Assembly (NCBI RefSeq): GCF_004216905.1
Contig: NZ_SGXJ01000001.1
Coordinates: 806,001 to 870,000, forward strand
DNA from: Kribbella sp. VKM Ac-2569
GTDB taxonomy: Bacteria > Actinomycetota > Actinomycetes > Propionibacteriales > Kribbellaceae
Direction: 5' to 3'
DNA length: 64,000 nt
Part shown: piece after piece, positions 34,437 through 43,347 of the stretch
How positions within the stretch are numbered: the stretch's first letter is position 1
Layout: the number at the start of each line of letters is the position of its first letter
The notes under the pieces: generated by a model
Databases searched by the model: none
Seen by the model: only the letters and a program-made list of their open reading frames with translations
Told to the model about the DNA's origin: nothing
Position numbers and translations under genes: made by a program

Positions 34437-36071
34437 ATGGGGATTGTCGACGATCTGCAGCGGGCCCGGACGGCGTTCGAGCGCCGCGACTGGGCGGCCG
34501 CGTACGGCCGGCTCACCACGGCGGACGGTGAGCCGGGGTCCGCCCTCGGCCCGGAAGACCTGATGACGCTGGCCACGGCGGCGTTCTTACTCGGTGACAC
34601 GGACGGCTGCATCCGCGCACTGCAGCGCGGCTACCGGCTGCGGATCGACGCCGGCGAGGTGCTCGGCGCGGTGCGCTTCGCCTTCTGGCTGGCCCTCGTC
34701 CTCAACATCCGCGGCGAGGTGGCGGTCGGCAGCGGCTGGGCCGCACGCGCTCACCGCCTGCTCGCGGACCAGCCGGACGACGTACTGGAACGCGGCTACC
34801 TGCGCGTCCACGACTTCTTCCGGTGCCTGGACAGCGGCGACTTCCCGGGCGCGCTGGCGGTGAGTGAGGACATGATCGGCATCGCCCGCCGGCATGCCGA
34901 TCCCGACCTGCTCGCCCAGAGCCTGGTGTGCAAAGGCCGGCTGCTGATGTACTCCGGCCGGGTGCCGGAGGGCCTGGCCCTGCTGGACGAGGCGATGGTC
35001 GCCGTCGCGGCCGGTGAGCTCTCGCCGATCTTCGCGGGCAACGTGTACTGCGCGATGATCGAGGCCTGCCAGGAGGTTCTGGACTTCGCTCGTGCATCCG
35101 CCTGGACGACGGCGCTGACGCGCTGGTGCGACAGTCAGCCGGACCTGGTGCCGTTCACCGGGCAGTGCGCGGTCCATCGCGGTCAGATCCTGCGCCTGCA
35201 CGCGGCGTACCCCGAGGCGCTGGCGGAGTTCGACGCCGCGTGCCGGCGGTACGCGGCCGCGGGATCCCAGGTCGCGGCCGGCCTCGCGTTGACCGAGCGG
35301 GGCGACGTACTGCGGATCCGCGGCGAGCTGCCGGCGGCGGAAGCGGCGTACGACGAAGCGGCCGGGTACGGGCACGAACCGCAGCCGGGCCGGGCGTTGC
35401 TCCTGCTGGGCCGTGGCCGGACCGCGGCCGCGGTTGCCGCCGTACGGCGTCTGCTCGCGGAGACCGGCGACCCGGTGCATCGATCGCGGCTGCTCGCGGG
35501 CGCGGTCGAGGTCCTGCTCGCCGGCGACGCTGTGGACGAGGCCTCGTCGGCGGCTGAGGAGTTGTCGGCAATCGCCGACAGCTTCGGCTGCGCGGGGCTA
35601 CGGGCGTCGGCGGCGTACTGTCTGGCGCTGGTCGCGCTGCAGGACCGCGACCCGGACCGTTCGTTGCGCCAGGCAAGGGTCGCCGGTCAGTTGTGGAACG
35701 AGCTGCAGGCCCCGTACGAGGTGGCGCGGGCGAAGGTGCTGGTCGGCCGCTCGTTCCGGTTGCTCGGGGACGAGGACTCGGCGACCACCGAGCTGAAGGC
35801 CGCCTGCCACACCTTCACCGAACTCGGGGTTGTGCCCGCGCGGCAGGAAGTCGAGAGGCTGTTGCACACCGAGAGCACCGGCGGTCTCACCGGGCGCGAA
35901 GTGGAGGTTCTGCGTTTGGTTGCTGCTGGCAACAGCAACGCCGAGATCGCGGAGCGGCTGGTGCTGAGCGACAAGACCGTCGCCCGGCACCTCACCAACA
36001 TCTTCGCGAAGCTCGACGTACCGTCCCGGACCGCGGCCGTGGCGTACGCCCGCGATCACGACCTGCTCTGA
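34437..36071 (+). CDS. LuxR family regulator with TPR-like sensor region
   Basis: A 544-residue regulator. The C-terminal LuxR helix-turn-helix occupies about residues 480-544: [18 protein letters not shown], then [19 protein letters not shown], then [15 protein letters not shown]. The N-terminal 470 residues are Ala/Leu-rich helical repeats resembling tetratricopeptide units, with no Walker motifs, so it is not a MalT/LAL ATPase. Such proteins respond to a protein or ligand bound by the helical solenoid. ATG 34437 follows a G-rich site; a GTG one codon earlier is possible. Its end overlaps the converging FAD hydroxylase by 16 bp. The monooxygenase just upstream is a likely target. Confidence 0.85.
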   Translation: MGIVDDLQRARTAFERRDWAAAYGRLTTADGEPGSALGPEDLMTLATAAFLLGDTDGCIRALQRGYRLRIDAGEVLGAVRFAFWLALVLNIRGEVAVGSGWAARAHRLLADQPDDVLERGYLRVHDFFRCLDSGDFPGALAVSEDMIGIARRHADPDLLAQSLVCKGRLLMYSGRVPEGLALLDEAMVAVAAGELSPIFAGNVYCAMIEACQEVLDFARASAWTTALTRWCDSQPDLVPFTGQCAVHRGQILRLHAAYPEALAEFDAACRRYAAAGSQVAAGLALTERGDVLRIRGELPAAEAAYDEAAGYGHEPQPGRALLLLGRGRTAAAVAAVRRLLAETGDPVHRSRLLAGAVEVLLAGDAVDEASSAAEELSAIADSFGCAGLRASAAYCLALVALQDRDPDRSLRQARVAGQLWNELQAPYEVARAKVLVGRSFRLLGDEDSATTELKAACHTFTELGVVPARQEVERLLHTESTGGLTGREVEVLRLVAAGNSNAEIAERLVLSDKTVARHLTNIFAKLDVPSRTAAVAYARDHDLL

Positions 36072-37552
36072 GAGACCCAGGTCGACAAGGCTTCATCCAG
36101 TCCTGTCACAATGCCGTTCGCGGCGGCCCAGGCGACGTACCCGTCCGGCCGGATCAGTACGCCGGTGAGGTCGCCGTCGTACTTCGTGGTGAGCACGCGC
36201 ACCCGCCCGGACGCGAGCTCGCGCAGTTGCGCCGAGTCGGACAGGTCCAGCAGCAGCGGCTTGCCGTCGAACAGGTGCTCCCCCAGCCGCGTGCCGTCCG
36301 CGAACTTGAAGTCGGGCGCACCCGAGCCGACCAGCTCGTGCGTTCCCTCGATCGGGTACCGATGCAGAACTCCGGACAACTTCTTCGCGAGGTACGTCGT
36401 ACCACCCGCCGTCTCGAGCAGGTCCTTGACCACACTGCGCAACGCCGCTGTCCGGAAATCCGTGCGCATCAAGGCGATCTGGGCACGCGTCCAGTCCAGT
36501 ACCCACTCGCCGACCGGATGCCGCTCGGTCGTGTAGGTGTCGAGGAGGCCCGCGGGCGCAGTGCCGTGGATTGTCGCCGCCAGCTTCCAGCCAAGGTTGA
36601 CCGCGTCGCCGATCCCGAGGTTCAGGCCCTGACCGCCGAAGGGTGAGTGCACGTGCGCCGCGTCCCCTGCGAGCAGCACATGGCCATTGCGGTACGACGT
36701 TGCCTGGCGGGCATTGTCCGTGAATCTGGTCGCCGACAGCAGGCGGGTGACCGTGACGTCGACGCCGGTGACCCGGCGCAGGCTGCCCTGGATCTCCTCG
36801 GCGGTGATCGGTGCGTCGCGATCCTCTGGCGGACCGTCGAACTCGACGGTCAGCACCCGGCCCGGAACCGGCCCCCGCGCGTAGAGCCCAGTCTCGGTGT
36901 AGTTCCAGCTGCGGCGCAGACCCTCGGCGCCCTCGAGCTCCACGATCGCCTGCCGACCCGTGATCGCGGGCTCGGTACCGGGGAAGTCGAACCCGGCCAG
37001 CTTGCGCACCAGGCTGCGGCCGCCGTCGGAGCCGACCAACCAGCCCGCCCGCACCGCGCCGTCGCTCAACTGGACAGTCACGCCCTCGTCGTCGGTGTCG
37101 AAGCCGGTGACCTCGACCCCACGCCGGATCTCGACGCCGAGCTCGGCGGCCCGCGCTCCCAGCACGGACTCGATCGCCTGTTGCCCGACCGCGACCACCG
37201 ACACCGCGGGACCGGCGTCACGGAAGTCCGGATCCGCGAAGTCCACCCCGGCGGAGCTGACCATGATCCCGGCGAAGTGCCCGGCCGGCGGCAGGCCGCT
37301 CGGCCCCTTCCCGCCCCGGAACGCCTTCATCTGCTCATATGCGAGCCGCTGGTGCTCCTGCAACGCCGGCAGCATCCCGCGCCGGTACAGCGCCTCGGCG
37401 GTCGGCACGTTGATCGAGCCGGCCTTGATCGTCGGGTCGATCTCGAGCAGCCGCTCGACGACCAGTACGTCGACTCCGGCCAGCGCGAGTTCGCAGGCCA
37501 GCATCAGTCCGACCGGCCCGCCGCCGGCGATCACCACGTCCTTGTTGTCCAT
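36056..37552 (-). CDS. FAD-dependent aromatic hydroxylase, Rox/PheA family
   Basis: A 498-residue class A flavoprotein monooxygenase (PF01494 type). [22 protein letters not shown] is the FAD fold, with [13 protein letters not shown] the DG motif for FAD and [25 protein letters not shown] (GD motif) and LGWKLAA follow. The C-terminal 110 residues form a thioredoxin-like domain, as in rifampicin monooxygenase and phenol hydroxylase relatives. It hydroxylates an aromatic compound, possibly an antibiotic, so a resistance or catabolic role is plausible. A TAAGAT -10 lies 7 bp before the ATG, suggesting a leaderless transcript. The divergent TetR gene 50 bp away is the obvious regulator. Confidence 0.88.
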   Translation of the reverse strand: MDNKDVVIAGGGPVGLMLACELALAGVDVLVVERLLEIDPTIKAGSINVPTAEALYRRGMLPALQEHQRLAYEQMKAFRGGKGPSGLPPAGHFAGIMVSSAGVDFADPDFRDAGPAVSVVAVGQQAIESVLGARAAELGVEIRRGVEVTGFDTDDEGVTVQLSDGAVRAGWLVGSDGGRSLVRKLAGFDFPGTEPAITGRQAIVELEGAEGLRRSWNYTETGLYARGPVPGRVLTVEFDGPPEDRDAPITAEEIQGSLRRVTGVDVTVTRLLSATRFTDNARQATSYRNGHVLLAGDAAHVHSPFGGQGLNLGIGDAVNLGWKLAATIHGTAPAGLLDTYTTERHPVGEWVLDWTRAQIALMRTDFRTAALRSVVKDLLETAGGTTYLAKKLSGVLHRYPIEGTHELVGSGAPDFKFADGTRLGEHLFDGKPLLLDLSDSAQLRELASGRVRVLTTKYDGDLTGVLIRPDGYVAWAAANGIVTGLDEALSTWVSQSRS

Positions 37553-37601
37553 GCCGAGAATCTTAGACCGGGTATAAAATTTGGTCCAGTACAATCCCAT
37601 C
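37553..37601. promoter_or_regulatory. compact divergent promoter, hydroxylase/TetR
   Basis: Only 49 bp separate the two ATGs. A plus-strand -10 TACAAT (37590-37595) ends 6 bp before the TetR ATG, and a minus-strand -10 TAAGAT (37565-37560) ends 7 bp before the hydroxylase ATG, so both messages look leaderless. Half-sites GACC (37566-37569) and GGTC (37583-37586) around an AT-rich centre form a weak dyad where the TetR protein could block both. Confidence 0.55.
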
Positions 37602-38243
37602 ATGGCCGAGCAAGGACTGCGCGAACGCAAGAAGCAGGCGACCCGGCGGATGATCGCGGACGTGGCCACCGGCCTGTTCGTGACCCGTGGGTTCGACGCG
37701 GTGACGGTCGCCGAGATCGCCGAGGCGGCCGGCGTGTCCAAGATGACGGTCTTCAACTACTTCCCGCGCAAAGAGGACCTGTACCTGGACCGGCACCTCG
37801 ACCGGCTCCGTGAACTCGAGGCCGTCGTCCGCGACCGGCCGGCCGGCGAGCCGGTGACCACCGCGATGCGCCGCTACCACCACGAGTTGCTCGCCACAGG
37901 GCACCCTCTGTCCGGCGCGATCGCCGGTGTGCACGGGTTCTGGAGCGTGCTGCAGTCCAGCCCCGCTCTGATGTCCCGCATGGTCGAGCAGGAACACGAG
38001 ATCGGCGACATGCTGGCCGGCGTACTGGCCGAAGAGACCGATGACGAGTTCTCCGCGCGCCTGGTCGCGAACCTGCTGACCGCGACCATCACCACGATCT
38101 TCCGCACCCCGGTCGGCCGGATCGTGGCCGGCGACGACGTCGAGCAGGTCCGCCGCGATCAGGTGACCGTCATCGACCGTGCGTTCGACGTACTGGAACA
38201 AGGAATCGGTCCCCGGAGGGAGCAGCTTCACTCCGACGGGTGA
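37602..38243 (+). CDS. TetR family transcriptional regulator
   Basis: A 213-residue repressor. The helix-turn-helix is near residues 8-55: RERKKQATRRMIADVATGLF, then FDAVTVAEIAEAAGVSKMTV, then NYFPRKEDLY. A helical ligand-binding domain follows (PLSGAIAGVHGFWSVLQSSP...). ATG 37602 follows the TACAAT -10 by 6 bp. The divergent hydroxylase is the likely target, as in many antibiotic- or aromatic-responsive TetR/monooxygenase pairs. The inducer is unknown, perhaps the hydroxylase substrate. Confidence 0.9.
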   Translation: MAEQGLRERKKQATRRMIADVATGLFVTRGFDAVTVAEIAEAAGVSKMTVFNYFPRKEDLYLDRHLDRLRELEAVVRDRPAGEPVTTAMRRYHHELLATGHPLSGAIAGVHGFWSVLQSSPALMSRMVEQEHEIGDMLAGVLAEETDDEFSARLVANLLTATITTIFRTPVGRIVAGDDVEQVRRDQVTVIDRAFDVLEQGIGPRREQLHSDG

Positions 38244-38277
38244 GGCGCCGCCGGGAGCTAGGCCAGATGCTCGGAAT

Positions 38278-38802
38278 GTGAGCACAACAGAGCGTCCCGT
38301 CCCCCGCTGGGCCTACGTCCTCGCCCACGCGATCCCGTTCCTGACCCTGCCGTCCGGCCTCTGGCGGCTGGGCCTGGCGTTCGGTTCGTCGATGGGCATG
38401 CTGGACGACACCGGCAACCCCGCCCAGCTCGGCGGCATCGGCGGCAAGGTGTATGTCGTCTCGCTGTCGATCGTCTCCGAACTGGTCGCCCTGACCGCCC
38501 TGGGCCTGGTCAGCCGGTGGGGCGAGGTCGCGCCGCGCTGGATCCCGTTCATCGGCGGCCGGCGGGTGCATCCGTACGCCGCGATCGTGCCCGCGGTCCT
38601 GGGATCTCTGTCCCTGATCGCGATCTGGACATACGGGTTCCGCGACGCGTACACCGACCACTTCATCCCGTTCTCCGGCACGGGCTGGAAGGTGCTGATG
38701 CTCGCCTGCTACTCGCCGCTCAACCTCTGGGGTCCCGCACTGCTGGTCGTCACCTGGGCGTACTACCGGCGCCGGGTCAGCGCGCCCGCGGTCGCGGTTT
38801 GA
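38278..38802 (+). CDS. four-helix membrane protein of unknown function
   Basis: 174 residues starting VSTTERPVPRWAYVLAHAIP. Four hydrophobic helices are near residues 12-35, 58-80, 100-122 and 142-165. A short extracellular-like loop YGFRDAYTDHFIPFSGTGW links helices 3 and 4. No family function is known to me; similar proteins occur beside TetR genes in actinobacteria. The GTG at 38278 has little ribosome-binding support. Its 3' end overlaps the converging pirin gene by 26 bp. Confidence 0.7.
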   Translation: MSTTERPVPRWAYVLAHAIPFLTLPSGLWRLGLAFGSSMGMLDDTGNPAQLGGIGGKVYVVSLSIVSELVALTALGLVSRWGEVAPRWIPFIGGRRVHPYAAIVPAVLGSLSLIAIWTYGFRDAYTDHFIPFSGTGWKVLMLACYSPLNLWGPALLVVTWAYYRRRVSAPAVAV

Positions 38803-39784
38803 GAGTCGTCCCGGGCAGCGGCGGCGCCGGCAGCGGATCACCGTCGTACCCGGGAACCATGGGGAACCGGTCGTTGCCCGCGGCATCGATCGCGGCCTGC
38901 CAGGCGTCCCGTGCGGCGACGATGTCCTCGTGCGAGCGGCCGATGAAGTTCCACCACATCACCAGCTCCTCCTCGAACGGTTCGCCGCCGAGCAGCAGGA
39001 ACCGCACGCCATTGCCCGAGGCAACGAGCTCGATCGCGTCGCGGCCGGCGCCGAGGTAGGTCATCTCGCCGAACCCGGGATTCAGCTCCCCGACCGTCAG
39101 CGATCCGTCGACCACGAGGACGGCGTACTCGTTCGACGGGGTCAGCGGGAGCGAGACGGTGCGGCCCGGCTCGATCGTGACGTCGGCGCCGACGAGCGGG
39201 GTGTACGCCGGGGCGGGTGAGGTGACACCGGCGACGGTCCCGATCATGACGGTCACCTGCGCGCCGTCGAGTTCGAGCTGCGGCAGGTCGGCGTACGCGT
39301 TGAAGGCGGGCGTGGTCGACGTACGGACGTCATCGGGCAGGGCGACCCACAACTGGGCGCCGTGCAGCCTCGGCGGGGCGTCCGGGGTGGAGACCTCGGA
39401 GTGGGCGATGCCATTGCCGGCGGTCATGATGTTCAACTCACCCGGACGGACGAACGCGTGCGATCCGACGCTGTCGCGGTGCTCGATCTCGCCCTCGAAC
39501 AACCAGCTCACCGTCTGCAGACTCGTGTGCGGGTGCGGCGGGACCTGCATGCCGCGCTCCCCCGGTACGTCGTACGAGTCGACCCGCTGCGCCAGGTCCT
39601 CCGGTCCGTAGTGGTCCACGAAGCACCACGCGCCGACCATCCGGCGGTTCTTGTTCGGCAGCAGCCGCCGTACCTTCGTGGTTCGCCCCAGCACGACGTC
39701 GCGCGCCTCGAGCATCTCCAGCGCGGGACCCTCACAGTCCCCGGTCCCGACGACCTCGGCCGGGTCCTTCTCCAGATCACTCAT
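38777..39784 (-). CDS. pirin family cupin protein
   Basis: A 335-residue bicupin. The N-terminal pirin block contains RRMVGAWCFVDHYGPED and VPPHPHTSLQTVSWLFEGEIEHRDSVG, which supplies the metal-binding His residues. Next is NIMTAGNGIAHSEVS, and the C-terminal cupin domain runs from about 180. Pirins bind iron; some have quercetinase activity, others act as redox sensors. The ATG at 39784 overlaps the stop of the PHP gene (ATGA), so it is translated after it. The C-terminal Pro/Arg tail is low complexity. Confidence 0.9.
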   Translation of the reverse strand: MSDLEKDPAEVVGTGDCEGPALEMLEARDVVLGRTTKVRRLLPNKNRRMVGAWCFVDHYGPEDLAQRVDSYDVPGERGMQVPPHPHTSLQTVSWLFEGEIEHRDSVGSHAFVRPGELNIMTAGNGIAHSEVSTPDAPPRLHGAQLWVALPDDVRTSTTPAFNAYADLPQLELDGAQVTVMIGTVAGVTSPAPAYTPLVGADVTIEPGRTVSLPLTPSNEYAVLVVDGSLTVGELNPGFGEMTYLGAGRDAIELVASGNGVRFLLLGGEPFEEELVMWWNFIGRSHEDIVAARDAWQAAIDAAGNDRFPMVPGYDGDPLPAPPLPGTTLKPRPRAR

Positions 39785-40824
39785 GACGCAGTCCATTCCA
39801 CGAGTTTCTGCTGATCCCAGGTGTTGATGACGCGGTCCGGCGTCACACCGCAGTCCTCGGCACGTTCGCAGCCGTAGACCTGCCAGTCGAGCTGGCCGGG
39901 CGCGTGCGCGTCGGTGTCGATCGAGAACACACAGTCCATCTCGACCGCCATCGAGAGCAGCCGCTTCGGCGGGTCGAGGCGTTCGGGACGGGAGTTGATC
40001 TCGACCGCCGTACCGAACTGACGGCACGCCTCGAACACCACCTCGGCGTCGAACTCCGACTCGGGACGCGTCCCACGGCCGCCCGTGATCAGCCGGCCGG
40101 TGCAGTGACCGAGCACGTCCACGTGCGGGTTGGCGATCGCGCGGACCATCCGCTCCGTCATCGGCTCGGACGCCATCCGCAGCTTCGAGTGCACGCTGGC
40201 CACCACCACGTCCAGTCGGGCGAGGATCTCGGAGTCGCAGTCGAGGGAGCCGTCCTCGTTGATGTCGACCTCGATACCGTTCAGGATCGTGAAGCCGTCC
40301 AGCTCGTCCTGGAGCTTCTTGTTGAGCTCGGCAACGACCTCGAGCTGCTGCAGCCGCCGTTCCCGCGACAGTCCGTTGGCGACGGTCAGGCGCGGCGAGT
40401 GATCGGTGAGCGCGATGTACGAGTGGCCCAGGCGATGCGCCGTACGGGCCATCTCCTCGATCGGGCTGCCGCCGTCGGACCACTCCGAGTGCAGATGCAG
40501 GTCCGCCTTCAGCTCGGCGCGTAGCCCCTTGCCCGCGCCGGTCAGCTCTCCCGCGTCACCCTCCAGCTTGACCAGGTACGCCGGGGTCTCGCCGTCCATC
40601 GCCTCGATGATCACGGCCTCGGTCTTCGGCCCGATCCCCGGTAGCTCGGTCAGCGTCCCGGCCCGGCGGCGCGCCCGCACCTCGGCGGCCGGCAACGCGG
40701 CGATCGTGTCGGCCGCCCGCCGGTACGCCTTCACCCGATGCGTCGGTTGCCGGTCGCGCTCGAGGTAGTACCCGATCGCCCGCAGCGCGGCCACAGCGTC
40801 CGCGACGCCCGCGTTGTCCGTCAT
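39781..40824 (-). CDS. PHP domain phosphoesterase with N-terminal HhH segment
   Basis: 347 residues. The N-terminal 95 hold a helix-hairpin-helix unit (LTELPGIGPKTEAVIIEAMDG) like that of PolX polymerases. The PHP domain follows with metal-binding HLHSEWSDGGSPIEEM, ALTDHS, NGIEVDINEDG, VVVASVHSKL, DVLGHCTGR and SIDTDAHAPGQLD. It resembles the C-terminal part of bacterial PolX without the nucleotidyltransferase domain, so it may be a DNA-related phosphoesterase or a histidinol-phosphatase-like enzyme. ATG 40824 is preceded by a CATGAT hexamer at the leaderless distance. It is divergent from the fatty-acid regulator, 36 bp away. Confidence 0.88.
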   Translation of the reverse strand: MTDNAGVADAVAALRAIGYYLERDRQPTHRVKAYRRAADTIAALPAAEVRARRRAGTLTELPGIGPKTEAVIIEAMDGETPAYLVKLEGDAGELTGAGKGLRAELKADLHLHSEWSDGGSPIEEMARTAHRLGHSYIALTDHSPRLTVANGLSRERRLQQLEVVAELNKKLQDELDGFTILNGIEVDINEDGSLDCDSEILARLDVVVASVHSKLRMASEPMTERMVRAIANPHVDVLGHCTGRLITGGRGTRPESEFDAEVVFEACRQFGTAVEINSRPERLDPPKRLLSMAVEMDCVFSIDTDAHAPGQLDWQVYGCERAEDCGVTPDRVINTWDQQKLVEWTAS

Positions 40825-40860
40825 GCGACCATCATGGCAGCCGGGGTCTATGGTCGGTCC

Positions 40861-42075
40861 GTGGCGAAGGGTGCGCATCTTGCGCGGGCGGAGCGGTTGC
40901 AGGCAGCGACCGGCGCGCTCGCCACCGCCGCGATGGCGGCGATGGAAGAGAAGCTTCCGTGGTTCGGGAAGTTGTCCGCGCAGGATCGGTCATGGATCGG
41001 CCTCGTCGCGCAGTCCGGGATCTCGGCGTTCGTCGAGTGGTTCCGCGACCCCGAGGCGCACTCGTCGATGCCGACCCGGATCTTCGGCTCCGCGCCGCGC
41101 GAGTTCACCCGGGTGATCTCGCTGCACCAGACCGTCGACCTGGTGCGGACCACGATCGAGACCATCGAGAACACCATCGGCACCCTGCTGCCGCCCGACG
41201 ACGTGCCGATCGTCCACGAGGCCATTCAGCGGTACGCCCGCGAGGTCGCGTTCGCCGCCGCCACCGTCTACGCGCAGGCCGCCGAGATGCGCGGCGCCTG
41301 GGACGCCCGCCTGGAGGCCCTCCTCGTCGACTCCGTCATCCGCGGCGAGGCCGACGAGTCGGTCCGCTCCCGCGCCTCAGCCCTCGGCTGGACCGGTGCC
41401 GCCGGTACGACGGGAGCCGCCGAGGTCGCCGTGGTGGTCGGCCGGGCTCCCGCCGCCGAACCTGCCGAAGCACACAACGCCGGCTCGAACGTCGCGGACC
41501 TGGTCCGGCACGCGGCTCGCGAGGCGGGTGCTGACGCTCTGTGCGCGATCCAGGGCGACCGTCTGGTGGTCGTACTCGGCGGTACGAGCAAACCTGTGGA
41601 GATCGTACAAAAACTCGCGCCCTGGTTTGGACCCGGTCCGATCGTGGTGGGACCGGTCGTGAAGGACCTGATGTCGGCCGTGACCTCGGCACGAGCCGCC
41701 GTCGCCGGGCTCCGCGCCGCCGTGGCCTGGCCGGGCGCCCCACGGCCGGTGCCGGCCGACGAACTGCTCCCGGAACGGTCACTCTCCGGAGACGGCCACG
41801 CCCGCCGGCAACTCGCGAACGAGGTCTACGGCCCGCTCACCGTGGGCGATGGCGTGCTCCTCGACACGGTCTCGGCGTACCTGGACTCCGGCGGATCGAT
41901 CGAGGCGACGGCCCGGGCGATGTTCATCCACGCCAATACCGTCCGGTACCGGCTGAAGCGTGTGGCGGACATCACCGGGTACAACCCACTGAATCCCCGC
42001 GACAGTTTCACGTTGCGTGTCGCACTGACCTTGGGTCGCCTGCTCAATCCCGAGCCTGGAAGCACCGTTTTGTAG
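40861..42075 (+). CDS. PucR-type transcriptional activator of the fab operon (FasR-like)
   Basis: A 404-residue regulator. The N-terminal 170 residues are helical, then a GGDEF-like remnant of the PucR type (about 200-310). The C-terminal PucR helix-turn-helix is near residues 335-395, with AYLDSGGSIEATARAMFIHANTVRYRLKR as its core (quoted in parts: SIEATARAMFIHANTVRYRL). The same protein sits upstream of fabD in Streptomyces (FasR, an activator of fatty-acid synthesis genes) and mycobacteria (Rv2242), so the role is inferred by family and position. A -10 TATGGT (40849-40854) ends 6 bp before GTG 40861, giving a leaderless start; ATG 40834 is the alternative. Confidence 0.88.
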   Translation: MAKGAHLARAERLQAATGALATAAMAAMEEKLPWFGKLSAQDRSWIGLVAQSGISAFVEWFRDPEAHSSMPTRIFGSAPREFTRVISLHQTVDLVRTTIETIENTIGTLLPPDDVPIVHEAIQRYAREVAFAAATVYAQAAEMRGAWDARLEALLVDSVIRGEADESVRSRASALGWTGAAGTTGAAEVAVVVGRAPAAEPAEAHNAGSNVADLVRHAAREAGADALCAIQGDRLVVVLGGTSKPVEIVQKLAPWFGPGPIVVGPVVKDLMSAVTSARAAVAGLRAAVAWPGAPRPVPADELLPERSLSGDGHARRQLANEVYGPLTVGDGVLLDTVSAYLDSGGSIEATARAMFIHANTVRYRLKRVADITGYNPLNPRDSFTLRVALTLGRLLNPEPGSTVL

Positions 42076-42087
42076 GATCTCCACAAA
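42069..42087. promoter_or_regulatory. TTTGT/ACAAA dyad at the fab operon promoter
   Basis: Arms TTTGT (42069-42073) and ACAAA (42083-42087) are 9 bp apart. The left arm lies in the last codons of the regulator gene, and the fabD GTG is 67 bp downstream. AT-rich arms in GC-rich DNA at this place make it a candidate site for the PucR-type activator. No experimentally known consensus is claimed. Confidence 0.45.
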
Positions 42088-42153
42088 CCGGCCCGGGAGA
42101 ATTCGTGCTCGCCTTTCCGCTCACGACCGGCCCGACTGAGGGAGAGTGGACAC

Positions 42154-43347
42154 GTGCTCGTCATCGTCGCACCCGGTCAGGGTGCCCAGACCCCAGGATT
42201 CCTCGAGCCGTGGCTGACGGATCCCGTGTTCGAGAGCCGGCTGAACTGGCTCTCCGCGGTCGCCGGTCTCGACCTCGCCCACTACGGCACCGAAGCCGAC
42301 GCCGACACGATCCGGGACACCGCGATCGCGCAGCCGCTGCTGGTCGCCTCCAGCATGCTGGCCGCGCTGGCGGTCTTCCCGCACCCGGCCGACGCCTTCG
42401 CGAAGGTCGGCGCGGTCGCCGGTCACAGCGTCGGTGAGCTCGCTGCCGCGGCCGGGACCGGTGTCCTGACCGCCGAGCAGGCGATGGTCCTGGTCCGCGA
42501 GCGCGGCAAGGCGATGGCCGCCGCCGCCGCGCTGACGCCGACCTCGATGACCGCGATCCTGGGCGGCGACCGCGAGGAGATCCTCGCCAAGCTCGCCGAG
42601 CACGGCCTGACGCCGGCCAACGACAACGGCCCCGGTCAGATCGTTGCCGCAGGCACCGTTGAGGAACTGGCCGCGCTGGCCGCCGATCCGCCCGCCAAGG
42701 CCCGGCTGATCCCGCTGTCGGTCGCCGGTGCGTTCCACACCCGGCACATGGAGCCGGCCGTCCAGACGCTGGCGAAGTACGCGACCGCGATCAGTACCCA
42801 CGACCCGCGCAGCCGACTGATCTCGAACCGCGACGGCCACGTCGTCCACGACGGCCGGGACGTCCTGCGGCGGCTCGTCAACCAGGTGAACGCACCGGTC
42901 CGCTGGGACCTGTGCATGCAGACCATGGCCGACCTCGAGGTGACCGGCATCCTGGAACTGCCGCCCGCGGGCACCCTGACCGGGATCGCGCGGCGCGCCC
43001 TCAAGGGTGTCGAGACGTTCGCGCTGAAGACCCCGGACCAGCTCGACGACGCCCGCGCGTTCGTCGACAAGCACGGAAGTCCGTCCGAGATCGACGCCTC
43101 CCCCACCTGGCGCCTGCTGGTGGCCCCGATCAAGGGCACCTTCACCCGCAAGGTCGACGTACTCCGGGAGTCCGGTGCGACCGTCGAGGCCGGTGAGGTC
43201 GTCGCGAAGGTGGCGAGCCTGCGGGACGAGGTCGACGTGACCGCGCCGCACGGCGGCATCGTCGTCGAGTGGCTCGTCGAGGAAGGCGACCCGGTCGCCC
43301 CCGGCCAGCCCCTGGTCCGCCTCCACCCCGCTGGGAGTAACGCATGA
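42154..43347 (+). CDS. fabD: malonyl-CoA:ACP transacylase fused to a lysine-less biotinyl-like domain
   Basis: 397 residues. Residues 1-300 form FabD, which loads malonate onto ACP: GQGAQTPGF near the N-terminus, VAGHSVGELAAAAGTG with nucleophile Ser92, and GAFHTRHM with the catalytic His (about 195). Residues about 318-397 form an extra beta-barrel like a biotinyl/lipoyl carrier: LVAPIKGTFTRKV, VASLRDEVDVTAP, GIVVEWLVEEGDPVAPGQPL. Against EAMKM of biotin domains the modified Lys is Arg357, so it cannot carry the cofactor in the usual way. Most FabDs are about 310 residues and end before it. GTG 42154 has a GGGAGAG site; the stop overlaps fabH as ATGA. Confidence 0.93.
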   Translation: MLVIVAPGQGAQTPGFLEPWLTDPVFESRLNWLSAVAGLDLAHYGTEADADTIRDTAIAQPLLVASSMLAALAVFPHPADAFAKVGAVAGHSVGELAAAAGTGVLTAEQAMVLVRERGKAMAAAAALTPTSMTAILGGDREEILAKLAEHGLTPANDNGPGQIVAAGTVEELAALAADPPAKARLIPLSVAGAFHTRHMEPAVQTLAKYATAISTHDPRSRLISNRDGHVVHDGRDVLRRLVNQVNAPVRWDLCMQTMADLEVTGILELPPAGTLTGIARRALKGVETFALKTPDQLDDARAFVDKHGSPSEIDASPTWRLLVAPIKGTFTRKVDVLRESGATVEAGEVVAKVASLRDEVDVTAPHGGIVVEWLVEEGDPVAPGQPLVRLHPAGSNA

